Both the position numbers and the translations under genes were made by a program. Below are positions 38,211 through 47,223 of a stretch of 64,000 nucleotides of DNA, piece by piece. The DNA is taken from NCBI GenBank assembly GCA_022561385.1, contig JADFRG010000005.1, positions 44,209 through 108,208 on the forward strand, in the 5' to 3' direction. This DNA is from Chloroflexota bacterium (GTDB lineage: Bacteria > Chloroflexota > Anaerolineae > Anaerolineales > E44-bin32). The notes beneath the pieces are model-generated. The model had not been told where the DNA came from, ran no database searches, and worked only from the letters and a program-made list of their open reading frames with translations. Position 1 is the stretch's first letter. The number at the start of each line of letters is the position of its first letter.

Positions 38211-39290
38211 ATGCGCCGGGTGATCTTAATCTTGATTTCAGGGCTCGCGTTCGCGGCTTGCGGAACGGCCAACGAACTTGCGGCCCCTCTTGAGCGGAAC
38301 TTCGAGGCGCAGACTAAAATCGTGGAACCCACACAGCTGCCTTCGGATCGGGATGCACCGGTAGCATCGCTGGATTCGGTCGCGCCCGATCCTGAATTGG
38401 TGAACCGGCGCGTGACGGATTTCGACGCCATTTTTCCCCCGCAACTGATCGCGCCGGATGGAATTCGCCCGATTTATGAGCCCCGATTCGTGGCCGCGGC
38501 TGACGCCCCGCTGGAGGATGACGAGCTTGTCATCGGTATCTCACTCGAGGGGGAGTCCAAGGCCTATCCGATCACGGTACTGCGCTTCCGGGAGATGGTG
38601 AACGACGAGCTGGGAGGTCTGCCGATCCTGGTCACCTGGTGACCGATCTGCTACACCGGTCTCGTGCACGACCGGAGAATCGACGGGGTCCCGCACACGT
38701 TCGGGAACTACGGCGCGTTGTTTATGAACGCCATGACGTGGTTTGACCACGAAACGAGCTCCGTATGGTCCCAACCATGGGGCCGGGCCATCGGGGGCGA
38801 ATACCTAGGTGTGGAGCTTTTCATCCTGCCCTCCCAGGTCACCACTTGGTCGAATTGGAAGGACGCTCACCCAAGCACGTCAGCGATGATCAATGACGTA
38901 AATCGGCTTTCGTTCGGCCGTCGCCAGGGTTTCAATCCAGATTTTGTCTTGGGCTTGCTGCTGACGGAACAAGCGAAAGCCTTTTATTATCGGGATGTGG
39001 CTGCCGAGGGGCTGGTGAACGATGAGTTTGCGGGGCTCCCGATCGTCGTGTGGGCCAGCGATACGGGCCTCAATGCCTACGTTCGTATGGTCGGCGACCA
39101 GGTGTTAACGTTTGAAATTCGCGGCGATCAGATCCTGGATCAAGAAACCGGCTCGCGCTGGAACCTGGGGCGGGGCCTTGCACTCGATGGTCCTCTCCGT
39201 GGAGAAGCTCTTCAAGGGGTCCCCGGAACGAGCTCCTATGATTGGGCCTGGCGAGATTTCTACCCGAATTCGGAGTTCTACTCCCCCTAA
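38211..39290 (+). CDS. DUF3179 lipoprotein with in-frame TGA: candidate selenoprotein
   Basis: Read through one in-frame TGA at 38640-38642, this is a 359-residue lipoprotein (signal ends LAFAACGT). The DUF3179 domain runs from YPITVLRFREMVNDELGG to DWAWRDFYPN. Before the TGA: LPILVTW. After it: PICYTGLVHDR. Family members have a CPxC motif here (typically VTYCPLCGTA), so the TGA stands at the first Cys, giving a selenocysteine-x-x-Cys pair (Sec144). The frame on both sides is intact and conserved, which argues against decay. No second copy is in the window. The ATG at 38211 is chosen as the start because it begins the lipoprotein signal; 38187 is also possible. Alternatives are a sequencing error (TGC) or recent nonsense mutation. 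DUF3179 function is unknown to me. Confidence 0.7.
38643..38682 (+). promoter_or_regulatory. Candidate bacterial SECIS hairpin
   Basis: Directly after the TGA. CGAT (38644-38647) can pair with ATCG (38679-38682) as a lower stem. Two alternative upper stems are possible: CCGGTC/GACCGG (38656-38661 with 38670-38675), or TGC-T-AC/GTGCA (38649-38654 with 38664-38668). The second has a bulged U and a loop containing GGUCU, features also found in the Escherichia coli fdhF SECIS. Folding and spacing were judged by eye only. Confidence 0.45.
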
Positions 39291-39296
39291 CCCACC

Positions 39297-39851
39297 TCAC
39301 ATCTTTGGTAGCTCGATCCGCTGCTGCTTCTGATATTTCCCTTTCTTGTCCGCGTAGGAAATTTTGCACTCCTCGTCTGCCTCAAAGAATAGAACCTGCG
39401 CGATTCCCTCATTAGCGTATATCTTGGCCGGCAGCGGGGTGGTATTTGAGATCTCCAGTGTGACATAACCCTCCCATTCTGGCTCGAAGGGAGTCACGTT
39501 CACGATAATCCCACAGCGTGCGTAGGTCGACTTGCCCAGACACACCGTCAGGACCGAGCGCGGGATACGGAAATACTCGACCGTGCGCGCCAGGGCGAAG
39601 GAATTGGGAGGAATGATACATACTTCGCCTCTGAAATCGACCATCGAATTCGGATCGAAGTCCTTGGGATCCACGATCGCCGAGTGCACATTGGTAAAAA
39701 TCATGAACTCATCCGCCACGCGGATGTCATAACCATACGACGACAAGCCGTAGGAAATCGTGCCGTCGCTCACCTGAGTTTCGACGAACGGTTCGATCAT
39801 CTGCTGTTCGCGCGCCATGCGCGCGATCCAATGGTCGGGCTTCAGCCCCAT
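39297..39851 (-). CDS. dcd: dCTP deaminase
   Basis: Deaminates dCTP to dUTP for thymidylate synthesis. 184 residues, normal length for the family. Seen: [17 protein letters not shown] near residue 33, [17 protein letters not shown], the catalytic region [51 protein letters not shown] with the catalytic Glu in FEPEWEG, and a C-terminal KYQKQQ lid. Convergent with the DUF3179 gene 6 nt away. A monofunctional dCTP deaminase is more likely than the bifunctional dCTP deaminase-dUTPase, but I cannot separate them by eye. Confidence 0.93.
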   Translation of the reverse strand: MGLKPDHWIARMAREQQMIEPFVETQVSDGTISYGLSSYGYDIRVADEFMIFTNVHSAIVDPKDFDPNSMVDFRGEVCIIPPNSFALARTVEYFRIPRSVLTVCLGKSTYARCGIIVNVTPFEPEWEGYVTLEISNTTPLPAKIYANEGIAQVLFFEADEECKISYADKKGKYQKQQRIELPKM

Positions 39852-39874
39852 AAGGTCCTCCTCGTAACTTGGCT

Positions 39875-40651
39875 CTATTCGGGAATGTTTTCGGTACGGA
39901 CCCGATTGGTTAACGTTCCAATTCCGTCGATTTCGACCTTCACCTCATCCCCCTCGAGCAGCGGACCTACGCCGGACGGGGTGCCGGTCAGCACCACATC
40001 GCCCGGCTCCAGGGTCATGATCGAAGAGATATACGCAACCAGCTCATACACCGGGAATACCAGATCACGAGTGGAGCCCATCTGACGCAGCTGGCCGTTG
40101 ACCGAACAGGTTATCAGGGCATCCGCCGGGTCCAGATCGGTGTCGATCCAAGGGCCAAGCGGACAAAATGTATCAAAACCTTTGGCCCGGGTCCACTGAT
40201 CATCCATCTGTTGTAAGTCCCGCGCGGTCACATCCAGGGCGGCGGTATAACCGAAGATGTGGTCTGGGGCCTCATCAATGGATATCCAGCGCCCGCGCTT
40301 GCCTATAACTATGGCCAACTCGGCTTCATGTTCTACGGAACTGGATTGTGGGGGCAGGCGGATCGTCGCTCCAGGCCCGATTACGGTGCTGGGTGGCTTG
40401 AAGAACAGCAGGGGAAGCTCCGGCACTTGAGCCCCGTGCTCAGCCGCGTGCGCGGCGAAGTTTCTTCCCACGCCAATAATCTTGCCGGGTTGTACGGGAG
40501 CGATGAGATGTACTCCCTCTAACGACAGGTCTGCTTTTTGGCGCTTGAACTTTCCGAGCGGGGAGCCTTCCAGCAACCCGATACGATCGCCCGTAATCCA
40601 ACCCCACAGCGGGACGGAGTTAGGCTCCCGCTTAAATCGGACGATACGCAT
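39875..40651 (-). CDS. Fumarylacetoacetate hydrolase (FAH) family protein
   Basis: A 258-residue enzyme of the FAH superfamily, which cleaves or decarboxylates beta-diketo acids using Mg2+. Seen: [17 protein letters not shown] near residue 58, [13 protein letters not shown], the metal ligands in [15 protein letters not shown] (two Glu) and the Asp in [14 protein letters not shown], then [13 protein letters not shown] and [13 protein letters not shown]. Likely roles include oxaloacetate decarboxylase/acylpyruvase or aromatic-degradation hydratase/isomerase. It lies 4 nt after the methyltransferase and 23 nt before dcd on the same strand, so the three are co-transcribed. Substrate unknown. Confidence 0.85.
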   Translation of the reverse strand: MRIVRFKREPNSVPLWGWITGDRIGLLEGSPLGKFKRQKADLSLEGVHLIAPVQPGKIIGVGRNFAAHAAEHGAQVPELPLLFFKPPSTVIGPGATIRLPPQSSSVEHEAELAIVIGKRGRWISIDEAPDHIFGYTAALDVTARDLQQMDDQWTRAKGFDTFCPLGPWIDTDLDPADALITCSVNGQLRQMGSTRDLVFPVYELVAYISSIMTLEPGDVVLTGTPSGVGPLLEGDEVKVEIDGIGTLTNRVRTENIPE

Positions 40652-40654
40652 GAT

Positions 40655-41353
40655 TTACGTCCACGGCTTGCGGGCCCAGGCAATATCATAATCGACCTGC
40701 CAGGGGAAGACCTCCACCGCCTCGAAGCCTAACTCCCGCAAGTAATCTGGATATCGCTGTCGAGAGACCGTGCGGCCGAAGATCAGAGGAGCCTGCCACC
40801 CGATCCGGTTGGTAAGCAATGCCCAGCCCCCGGGGCGCAAAATCCGAACGATCTCCGCGATGGTCCGCTTGGGGTGAGGCGTAAATTCAAGTACCTCCAG
40901 GCAAACGGCCAGGTCAAATGACGCAGGCGCGATCGGCAGCGGCACAGCCAAGCCCTGGACCCACTCGTGCCCGAGCCCAACTTTCTTCCGTCCCAGCTCC
41001 ATCATTGCTCCGGAGGGTTCTACTCCGACCAGCAACCTTTTATCGGGGGGGTGGAGGCCGGCCTCCGGATTCGGGATGCGGGACACTTTGTCTAGTGCGC
41101 GAAACGTGCGGGCGGTCCCCGCGCCAAGATCCAGCAGACGCGGCCGGGGCAGATCCGACAAGAGCTTTTCCAACGGCTCTCCCAGGAACTGGCGTTCCCA
41201 GTCGGCATCGAAATGTTTTATTCCGTCGTACCGTGTGGCGGCCAGATCGTAGAGCCAAACAACGACCCGCCGCCCCAGGTGGGCGCCTTCACAGATCCAG
41301 AGTTCCCAAACAATCAGGAGAATGAGCGCAATGATTATTAGGAGGAGCAGCAT
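40655..41353 (-). CDS. Membrane-anchored SAM-dependent methyltransferase
   Basis: A 232-residue class-I methyltransferase. Residues 1-17 form a hydrophobic helix (MLLLLIIIALILLIVW), so the enzyme is tethered to the membrane. The SAM motif I is RLLDLGAGTARTFRAL near residue 71; motif II LLVGVEPSGAMMELG; motif post-I FDLAVCLEVLEFTPHP; motif IV ILRPGGWALLTNRIG. The membrane anchor suggests a lipid or quinone-type substrate, but this is only inference. First gene of a methyltransferase-FAH-dcd unit. Confidence 0.85.
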   Translation of the reverse strand: MLLLLIIIALILLIVWELWICEGAHLGRRVVVWLYDLAATRYDGIKHFDADWERQFLGEPLEKLLSDLPRPRLLDLGAGTARTFRALDKVSRIPNPEAGLHPPDKRLLVGVEPSGAMMELGRKKVGLGHEWVQGLAVPLPIAPASFDLAVCLEVLEFTPHPKRTIAEIVRILRPGGWALLTNRIGWQAPLIFGRTVSRQRYPDYLRELGFEAVEVFPWQVDYDIAWARKPWT

Positions 41354-41394
41354 CCCAGGGATGCTAGGCAGGAGATCGCGATTTCAAGGAGGGG

Positions 41395-42261
41395 TTAGCG
41401 CGTGCCGCCGGCAATACGCTGCCTCATCTCTTCAACTCGCGCCTGTATTTCGGAAAAGCGGCCCGGCCGGTACCGTCGCAACAGGTGCACGAGCGCATAC
41501 ACCATGGCTTCTACGACGACTTGGCCCACACCCGGATCGGGACTGGCATGCCCCGCGAGCACAAAATCGGCGTGATTGGTCGAGAGCGCAGAGGGTGCCG
41601 CAACAAGCGCGGCAGTTCGAAGGCCTGCCCGGCGGGCTTCGGCGAGCGCGCGAGCCACGATCGGCGCCTGGTCCTCGATTTCCACCGCAATTGCGATGTC
41701 TTTACGGTGACCGCCCACCAATGCGCGGGCAATCTCGTCCGGACCCCCCACCCCCAGCTGAACGGTATATCCGGCACTTTCGAGCCAAGCACCCAGGCTG
41801 CGCGCGGGGCCCACTCCCAGCCCCTCCGCAATTAACAACACTCGCTCCGCCTCATCCAGGGCGTTGACCAGAGATTCAGCGGATTCAATGGGGAAGGAAC
41901 GCCGCGTAAGCCCTAAGTACCGCTCGACTTCTTCGAAGGCCACGTCGGCGGCCTGCTCTGGCGAACCCACTTTGGCCGGCCGGATGGATAGCAGCTCATC
42001 CTTGACCCGCTGCCGAATCTCGCGCTGCAGCTCCGGGTACCCGCCATAGCCGAGCCGTTGCGCGAAGCGCACCACCGTTGCGGGATCCACATCCAGCGAG
42101 TAGGCAAGTTCGGTTGCCGTGAAAAAAGCCGCGCTGGAGTAGGAATCGAGCAGGAAGTCCGCTAAGACCTGGAAACTGGGGGACAGATTTGAGCGAATTT
42201 CTCGAATCCGCTCTTCATAGGTGGGCTTTTGAGGATTATGCGCGTTGATTTCATACCCAAT
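41395..42261 (-). CDS. RpiR/MurR-family transcriptional regulator, start codon unclear
   Basis: RpiR-type regulators combine an N-terminal helix-turn-helix with a C-terminal SIS domain that binds phosphosugars. Seen: EERIREIRSNLSPSFQVLADFLLDSYSSAAFFTATELAYSLDVDPATVVRFAQRLGYGGYPE (the complete HTH) and a SIS domain with VLLIAEGLGVGPARSLGAWLESAGYTVQL. The conserved HTH lies upstream of the only standard in-frame start (GTG at 42090). Between the upstream TGA (42270-42268) and that GTG there is no ATG, GTG or TTG in frame. The coordinates use ATT at 42261 as the nearest possible non-standard start. A frameshift near the 5' end is the alternative: an ATG lies nearby in another frame. Target genes unknown. 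Confidence 0.7.
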   Translation of the reverse strand: MGYEINAHNPQKPTYEERIREIRSNLSPSFQVLADFLLDSYSSAAFFTATELAYSLDVDPATVVRFAQRLGYGGYPELQREIRQRVKDELLSIRPAKVGSPEQAADVAFEEVERYLGLTRRSFPIESAESLVNALDEAERVLLIAEGLGVGPARSLGAWLESAGYTVQLGVGGPDEIARALVGGHRKDIAIAVEIEDQAPIVARALAEARRAGLRTAALVAAPSALSTNHADFVLAGHASPDPGVGQVVVEAMVYALVHLLRRYRPGRFSEIQARVEEMRQRIAGGTR

Positions 42262-42341
42262 TTCGGGTCAGGACTATAGCATGATGGGTGCCCTCACGCA
42301 ACAAATCTTGCAGAATGTCGGGAGAAGTATAATGACGCCCG

Positions 42342-42415
42342 GGGCGGATAGCTCAGTTGGTTAGAGCGCTTCTCTTACACAGAAGAGGTCGCAGGTTCGA
42401 GTCCTGTTCCGCCCA
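42342..42415 (+). tRNA. tRNA-Val (anticodon TAC)
   Basis: Acceptor GGGCGGA (42342-42348) pairs with TCCGCCC (42408-42414). D-arm AGCTCAGTTGGTTAGAGC, anticodon stem CTTCT/AGAAG around loop CTTACAC with TAC at 42376-42378, variable loop, and TGG/GGTTCGAGTCC T-arm. Discriminator A at 42415; the following CC is not a full encoded CCA. Confidence 0.96.
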
Positions 42416-42454
42416 CCTTCGGCGTCCGGGAGGGCGCCGGGATGTTTTTCAGCC

Positions 42455-44005
42455 ATGTCGCGCCAATGGTTTCTGCTCTCCATCGTGCTCTTGACTGCCT
42501 GCCGAGGGCAGGAACAAGTGAACACGTTAACTCCGGCGGCCACGTCGGAGCCCAGCCTTACGCCCAGGTTCACCCCGACCCCGCTCCCCACGCTAGCGCC
42601 GACTCCCGCGGCCGCCTCCCCTGAGCTCCAATCACAGGCCATGTTGCCAGGATTTGAAGGCGACGTGAAATTATTTCCAGCGGCGACACGTTACTGGATC
42701 GAGGTGCGCGTGGAGTTTGATCCTGTAGGCGAAAGCGGCACAATCGACGGGTTGACTCGTATTCAATACACGAATCCGCACGATAGGCCGCTGTCGGATC
42801 TTGTCCTCATGTTGTGGCCAAACGACCAGCAATACAGGGCAGAAATCCAGGCCGGACCCGCCCTGATCGACGGGGAGCTTGTGCCAGCACGCTCGGAATT
42901 GGGGGGATTGGCGCAGCGTTACGAATTGCCGGAGCCACTCGGACCTGGAGCGACGCTCGACCTGACCCTCCCGTTCCACATAACGACCTCCGGCTCGATC
43001 GGCCGCGGAAACTCAAGCCGATTCGGAATCACGAAAGGGGTGCTGTTTGCCCCCACGTTTTATCCGCTGGTACCGCGCCTCCTGCAGGGAGAGTGGGACG
43101 CGCGGACTGCCCCCTTCGGGGGAGATACAACCGTCTCCGAAGTATCTCTCTACCAGGTCCGCATCGTAGCCGCTTCGGATCAGACGATCGTGGCCACCGG
43201 CGTGGAGGTCGGCCGTGAACAGCTGAAGGATGGCACGCAGGCCATCACTTATGTAAGCGGCCCCGTGCGAGACTTCGCATTTGCAATCGGCCCCTTCATC
43301 ACCGAGCTGCTGGAGGTGGAGGGTGTGACCGTGGCGGGCTGGGCTCTGCCAGAGCATGAAGAGGACCTCGGGGTTATGGTCCGGGCGGCCGCCACTCAGC
43401 TCGCACTGTTAAGTGAACTGATAGGCCCCTATCCCTACAAAGAACTCGATCTGGTAGATGTGCCGGGAGCGTTTGGGGGGATCGAGTATCCGGGGCTGGT
43501 TACGGTCGGAACCCTGGGCGGTACGAATGTGATCGATCCGACCGTTCACGAGGTCGGGCATCAATGGTTTTATGGCCTCATCGGCGGAGATCAGCTCGAA
43601 GAACCCTGGCTGGACGAAGCGGCCGCGACTTATACCGAGGTCCTATATCATGAGCACGCCAGCCGGTCGGGTTACGCCACCGGCGTTCTGACCTTCTTCC
43701 GTGATCGGCTGCGCGATCATCCCACCCCCGGACTTCCGATCGGCCTTGCGGTCGACGACTACAGCACACAAGGCGAATACGCACTTTTTGTCTACCGTAA
43801 GGGAGCGTTGTTCTTTGACGCATTGCGGGCCGAGCTCGGAGACGACTTATTTTTCGAATTTCTCCAAACGTTTCTAGAGAAAAATCGCTACGGAATCGCA
43901 AATGCAGCCGAATTTAAGGCCACCGCGGAAGATACGTGCGATTGCGATTTGAACCCTCTATTTGACCTCTGGGTCTTCGAGGGCGGGGAGATACCCGGCC
44001 TTTGA
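42455..44005 (+). CDS. M1-family zinc metallopeptidase lipoprotein
   Basis: A 516-residue lipoprotein (signal ends LLTACRG, lipid on Cys16), followed by a Thr/Pro linker. The peptidase shows zinc motif HEVGH (His365, Glu366, His369) and Glu388 in WLDEAA, i.e. HExxH-x18-E. The exopeptidase motif is changed to GGIEYPG, as in many bacterial M1 relatives. The N-terminal beta domain is present (WIEVRVEFDPVGESGTIDGLTRIQYTN). The C-terminal helical domain is short, so it is smaller than aminopeptidase N. It acts outside the membrane, trimming peptides. Located 42 nt upstream of glyA-gcvT. Confidence 0.9.
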   Translation: MSRQWFLLSIVLLTACRGQEQVNTLTPAATSEPSLTPRFTPTPLPTLAPTPAAASPELQSQAMLPGFEGDVKLFPAATRYWIEVRVEFDPVGESGTIDGLTRIQYTNPHDRPLSDLVLMLWPNDQQYRAEIQAGPALIDGELVPARSELGGLAQRYELPEPLGPGATLDLTLPFHITTSGSIGRGNSSRFGITKGVLFAPTFYPLVPRLLQGEWDARTAPFGGDTTVSEVSLYQVRIVAASDQTIVATGVEVGREQLKDGTQAITYVSGPVRDFAFAIGPFITELLEVEGVTVAGWALPEHEEDLGVMVRAAATQLALLSELIGPYPYKELDLVDVPGAFGGIEYPGLVTVGTLGGTNVIDPTVHEVGHQWFYGLIGGDQLEEPWLDEAAATYTEVLYHEHASRSGYATGVLTFFRDRLRDHPTPGLPIGLAVDDYSTQGEYALFVYRKGALFFDALRAELGDDLFFEFLQTFLEKNRYGIANAAEFKATAEDTCDCDLNPLFDLWVFEGGEIPGL

Positions 44006-44047
44006 TATGACCCCCATCATCGCGGGTACAACCTGCCGGAGGTGTAA

Positions 44048-47000
44048 ATGAACGACTACCTCTTCCGCGGAAGCCTGGAAGATCTAGACCCAGATGTCCA
44101 TGATCTGACTCAAATTGAAGCCGAGCGTCAGTATCGGAGATTGATCCTCATCCCCTCTGAGAGCACCGCCCCTTTAGCCGTACGGGAAACTCTGGCGAGC
44201 GCGTTCAACAACATCTATGCCGAGGGGTATCCGCTCGAGAGCACTCGGACCATGCCGGAAAACGAAATCCTGGATTATGGCCCCCGGCTGGCCCACTATC
44301 GACGTTATTCGGACCCTCGATATTACAAAGGAGTGGAATATGCCGACACGGTGGAGGCCCTCACTCGTCGCCGCTGCGCGGAGCTCTTCGCGGCCAACGA
44401 GCTGGATCCGAGCGATCTGTATGTCAACGTTCAGCCCCTCTCGGGCGCACCGGCCAACAACGCCGTCTACCAGGCGCTGATCGAGCCCGGGGACATCATC
44501 ATGGGTATGGATCTCATGCATGGAGGACACCTTACACATGGCTCCCCCGCCAATCGATCCGGCAAGCTCTATCGTTCCATGGGTTACGGCGTGGACCCGG
44601 AGACGGAGCGAATCGACTACGACGCGGTAGCGGCCTTGGCGAAGGAGCATGCGCCGAAGGTCCTTATCGCCGGCTACTCCTCCTACTCATGGGTCCCTGA
44701 TTGGAAGAAATTCAAGGATATCGCCGATTCCGTGGGCGCCTACCTGCTGGCCGATATCGCGCACATCGCAGGTCCGATCGCTGCGGGAGTACTGCCCTCA
44801 CCGGTCGGCATCGCCGACGTAGTGACCTTTACGACTCACAAGTCACTGTGCGGACCGCGCGGGGGCGTGATCCTCACCCACTTGAAACAGCTCGCACGAC
44901 GTTTGGATCGCGCCGTATTCCCCGGGGAGCAAGGCGGACCACACATGAACACCATCGCCGCTCAAGCGGTGTGTTTTAAGCTGGCCGCCTCCGATCAATT
45001 TCGAGAGTTGCAGGCGGCCGTTTTGGCCAACTGCCTGGCACTCAGCCGAACCCTCGAGCAGGCGGGATTGCGGATCCCCTACGGTGGTACGGACACGCAT
45101 CTCACGAATGTGGACTGCTCCTCCGTCGTCGGACCGGATGGCACGCCTCTGTCGGGAGACATGGCCGCCCGCCTCCTGGACTTGGCGGGAATCGTGGTCA
45201 ACCGCAACACGATCCCGGGGGACAAAAGCGCCGCGCGGCCGTCCGGCATTCGGCTGGGATCGGTCTGGCTGACACAGCGCGGGTTCGGGGAAGCCGACAG
45301 CGAGCGCCTGGGGCAGCTCATCGCGCAGGTGATTAATACAAGTCATCCTTATCAAACGGCAGGACGGTTGCGACCGCAGCATCGGGCAAAGGTCGACTTT
45401 GAGGTGCTCTCTCAAGTGCAGGCCGAAGTCAGAGATCTGGCCGCGGGACTTGGCATCGATTTTGAGCCCGCCAGCCACGGCTATCCACATTTCTACTATC
45501 CAGACGACCCCTCCCCCTCAGAACCGTTCAGTACGATCGTCCTGGAAGGCCGGACCGTTCCCTCGCTCATTCGTTATCTGACCAATACCCGGCCCCTGGA
45601 CCTCGCGGTGGGCCAATCCCTGAGCGCCCGCTTGGGAGGGCCGGACGGTGATCTGGAGGTTGTTATTACGCGCAAAGCGGATCGCTGGCGCTTCAGCCTT
45701 GATTCGGAGGTCGCCCCGCACGCGGTGGCCTGGCTGCGGGCATTATCGGACGGGTACGTGGAGTTTGATCCGAAGGATCTCCATCGAAAACCGCCGGGCC
45801 CGTTTGTGGTTCATCTGGAGGCCGGTATCGAGATTCTCCCGGAGGCGTTGGCCGTGGCAGACGGGAGCGACAAGCCCTGGTACCTCCGGGCCCCAAAGGT
45901 TGAGACGCGCCCGCTTCCCGACTTTGATTATGGCGCCATCGAAGGTGAGTCGCTCAAGCGAACGGCTCTGTTCGAGTCGCATCAATCCCTGGGCGCGAAG
46001 CTTATTCCCTTCGCGGGTTGGGAAATGCCGGTTTGGTACGGCTCGGTTATTGAGGAGCACAGCGCCACACGTTCGGCGGCCGGGCTGTTCGATGTCAGTC
46101 ACATGGGCGTTTACCAAATCGAGGGCGACCAAGCGGAGGCATTTCTCGACAGTGTAGTGGCCAACGATGTCGCCTCACTGTTGGTGGGCCAATCTCATTA
46201 CACTCAGTTTCTCGATCCGGAGGGGAGGGTGCTCGACGATGCCATGGTGTACCGGCGAAGTGAGGCCGCTTACCTGGTGGTCGTCAACGCCGCAAACGAC
46301 GACAAGGTCTGGAACTGGTTGGAAGGTGTCAATCGCGGCGAGTATCGGATCGACGCGGATCGGCCCGGGGCAGAAGTTTTCGGCCGCGGCTGTGTCCTGA
46401 GGAACCTGCGCGATCCGATGGAGGGCGACGCGATGCGAGTCGACCTTGCATTGCAAGGGCCCAAGAGCCGTGAAATCTTGCTCGCTCTCGGGTGTTCTCC
46501 GCAAGATCGATCGCGCCTGGAGTCACTTCCGTGGGCCGCGCTTTTGGAGGGCGAATTTGCCGACCTCGATTTAATTATCAGTCGCACCGGTTACACCGGC
46601 GAACGGGTGGCCTATGAACTCTTTGTGCATCCGGATCAGAGCGTTGAACTCTGGAACCGCCTGATGGAGGTAGGTGAGCCTTTGGGTCTCAAACCCGCCG
46701 GACTGGGAGCGCGCGATTCGCTGCGAACCGAGGCCGGTTTGCCGCTGTACGGACAGGAGCTGGCCGGTGAGATGAAGCTTGGGGTGGGGGATGCCGGATT
46801 CGCGGCCACCGTAAAGACCTACAAACCCTGGTTCATCGGGCGATCCGCATTCCTTCAGCAAGAGCAGGGGAGGATCCGGCAGGTCGTGCGTTTCCGCTTC
46901 AATGAAAAGCGCGTGCGAATGGCACATTACGGGGACCTGGTCGCCAATGAAAAAGGTGAGCCAATTGGGAGCGTCACCTCCTGCGCGGTTGGTGGCGATC

Positions 47001-47149
47001 GCCATTTGACCGGATTAGCGCATATCTCTCTGGACCACTCGAAAGCGGGGACCCGCATCTCGATTTTTCAGGGCAGCGCCTCCGACCACTCCAGTGCCAA
47101 AGGACCGGGGTCGCCGGCCGAGGTACTGCGTAGATTCCCTCGTTTCTAA
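44048..47149 (+). CDS. Serine hydroxymethyltransferase-aminomethyltransferase (GlyA-GcvT) fusion
   Basis: A 1033-residue bifunctional enzyme of C1 metabolism. Residues about 1-460 are SHMT: RRLILIPSESTAPLAVRE, NIYAEGYP, VNVQPLSGAPANNAVYQAL, and PLP Lys265 in TFTTHKSLCGPRGGVI. Residues about 635-1010 are the glycine-cleavage T-protein: TALFESHQSLGAKLIPFAGWEMPVWYG, AGLFDVSHMGV, the folate-site region NDVASLLVGQSHYTQF, and SRTGYTGERVAYELFV. The middle part (about 460-630) matches neither enzyme in my reading. Both halves act on 5,10-methylene-THF, so channelling is plausible. It supplies the T-protein missing from the gcvH-PA-PB operon. No glycine riboswitch precedes it, so it is controlled separately. 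Confidence 0.93.
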   Translation: MNDYLFRGSLEDLDPDVHDLTQIEAERQYRRLILIPSESTAPLAVRETLASAFNNIYAEGYPLESTRTMPENEILDYGPRLAHYRRYSDPRYYKGVEYADTVEALTRRRCAELFAANELDPSDLYVNVQPLSGAPANNAVYQALIEPGDIIMGMDLMHGGHLTHGSPANRSGKLYRSMGYGVDPETERIDYDAVAALAKEHAPKVLIAGYSSYSWVPDWKKFKDIADSVGAYLLADIAHIAGPIAAGVLPSPVGIADVVTFTTHKSLCGPRGGVILTHLKQLARRLDRAVFPGEQGGPHMNTIAAQAVCFKLAASDQFRELQAAVLANCLALSRTLEQAGLRIPYGGTDTHLTNVDCSSVVGPDGTPLSGDMAARLLDLAGIVVNRNTIPGDKSAARPSGIRLGSVWLTQRGFGEADSERLGQLIAQVINTSHPYQTAGRLRPQHRAKVDFEVLSQVQAEVRDLAAGLGIDFEPASHGYPHFYYPDDPSPSEPFSTIVLEGRTVPSLIRYLTNTRPLDLAVGQSLSARLGGPDGDLEVVITRKADRWRFSLDSEVAPHAVAWLRALSDGYVEFDPKDLHRKPPGPFVVHLEAGIEILPEALAVADGSDKPWYLRAPKVETRPLPDFDYGAIEGESLKRTALFESHQSLGAKLIPFAGWEMPVWYGSVIEEHSATRSAAGLFDVSHMGVYQIEGDQAEAFLDSVVANDVASLLVGQSHYTQFLDPEGRVLDDAMVYRRSEAAYLVVVNAANDDKVWNWLEGVNRGEYRIDADRPGAEVFGRGCVLRNLRDPMEGDAMRVDLALQGPKSREILLALGCSPQDRSRLESLPWAALLEGEFADLDLIISRTGYTGERVAYELFVHPDQSVELWNRLMEVGEPLGLKPAGLGARDSLRTEAGLPLYGQELAGEMKLGVGDAGFAATVKTYKPWFIGRSAFLQQEQGRIRQVVRFRFNEKRVRMAHYGDLVANEKGEPIGSVTSCAVGGDRHLTGLAHISLDHSKAGTRISIFQGSASDHSSAKGPGSPAEVLRRFPRF

Positions 47150-47166
47150 AACCAGGTCAAGGAAGC

Positions 47167-47198
47167 ACAAGCCCGGTCGTGAAGACCGGGCTTGTTTT
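47167..47198 (+). terminator. Intrinsic terminator after glyA-gcvT
   Basis: ACAAGCCCGGTC (47167-47178), loop GTGAA, GACCGGGCTTGT (47184-47195), and Ts to 47198. A 12-bp stem 17 nt after the stop. Confidence 0.9.
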
Positions 47199-47223
47199 AT
47201 GCTTATGCCTTTGCAGATTGGGA

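Noticed and set aside
38640..38642. TGA read as Trp (alternative genetic code) in the DUF3179 gene
   Set aside because: Many genes in the window end normally at TGA (for example the SLC13, exporter and MBL-fold genes), so a reassigned code does not fit.
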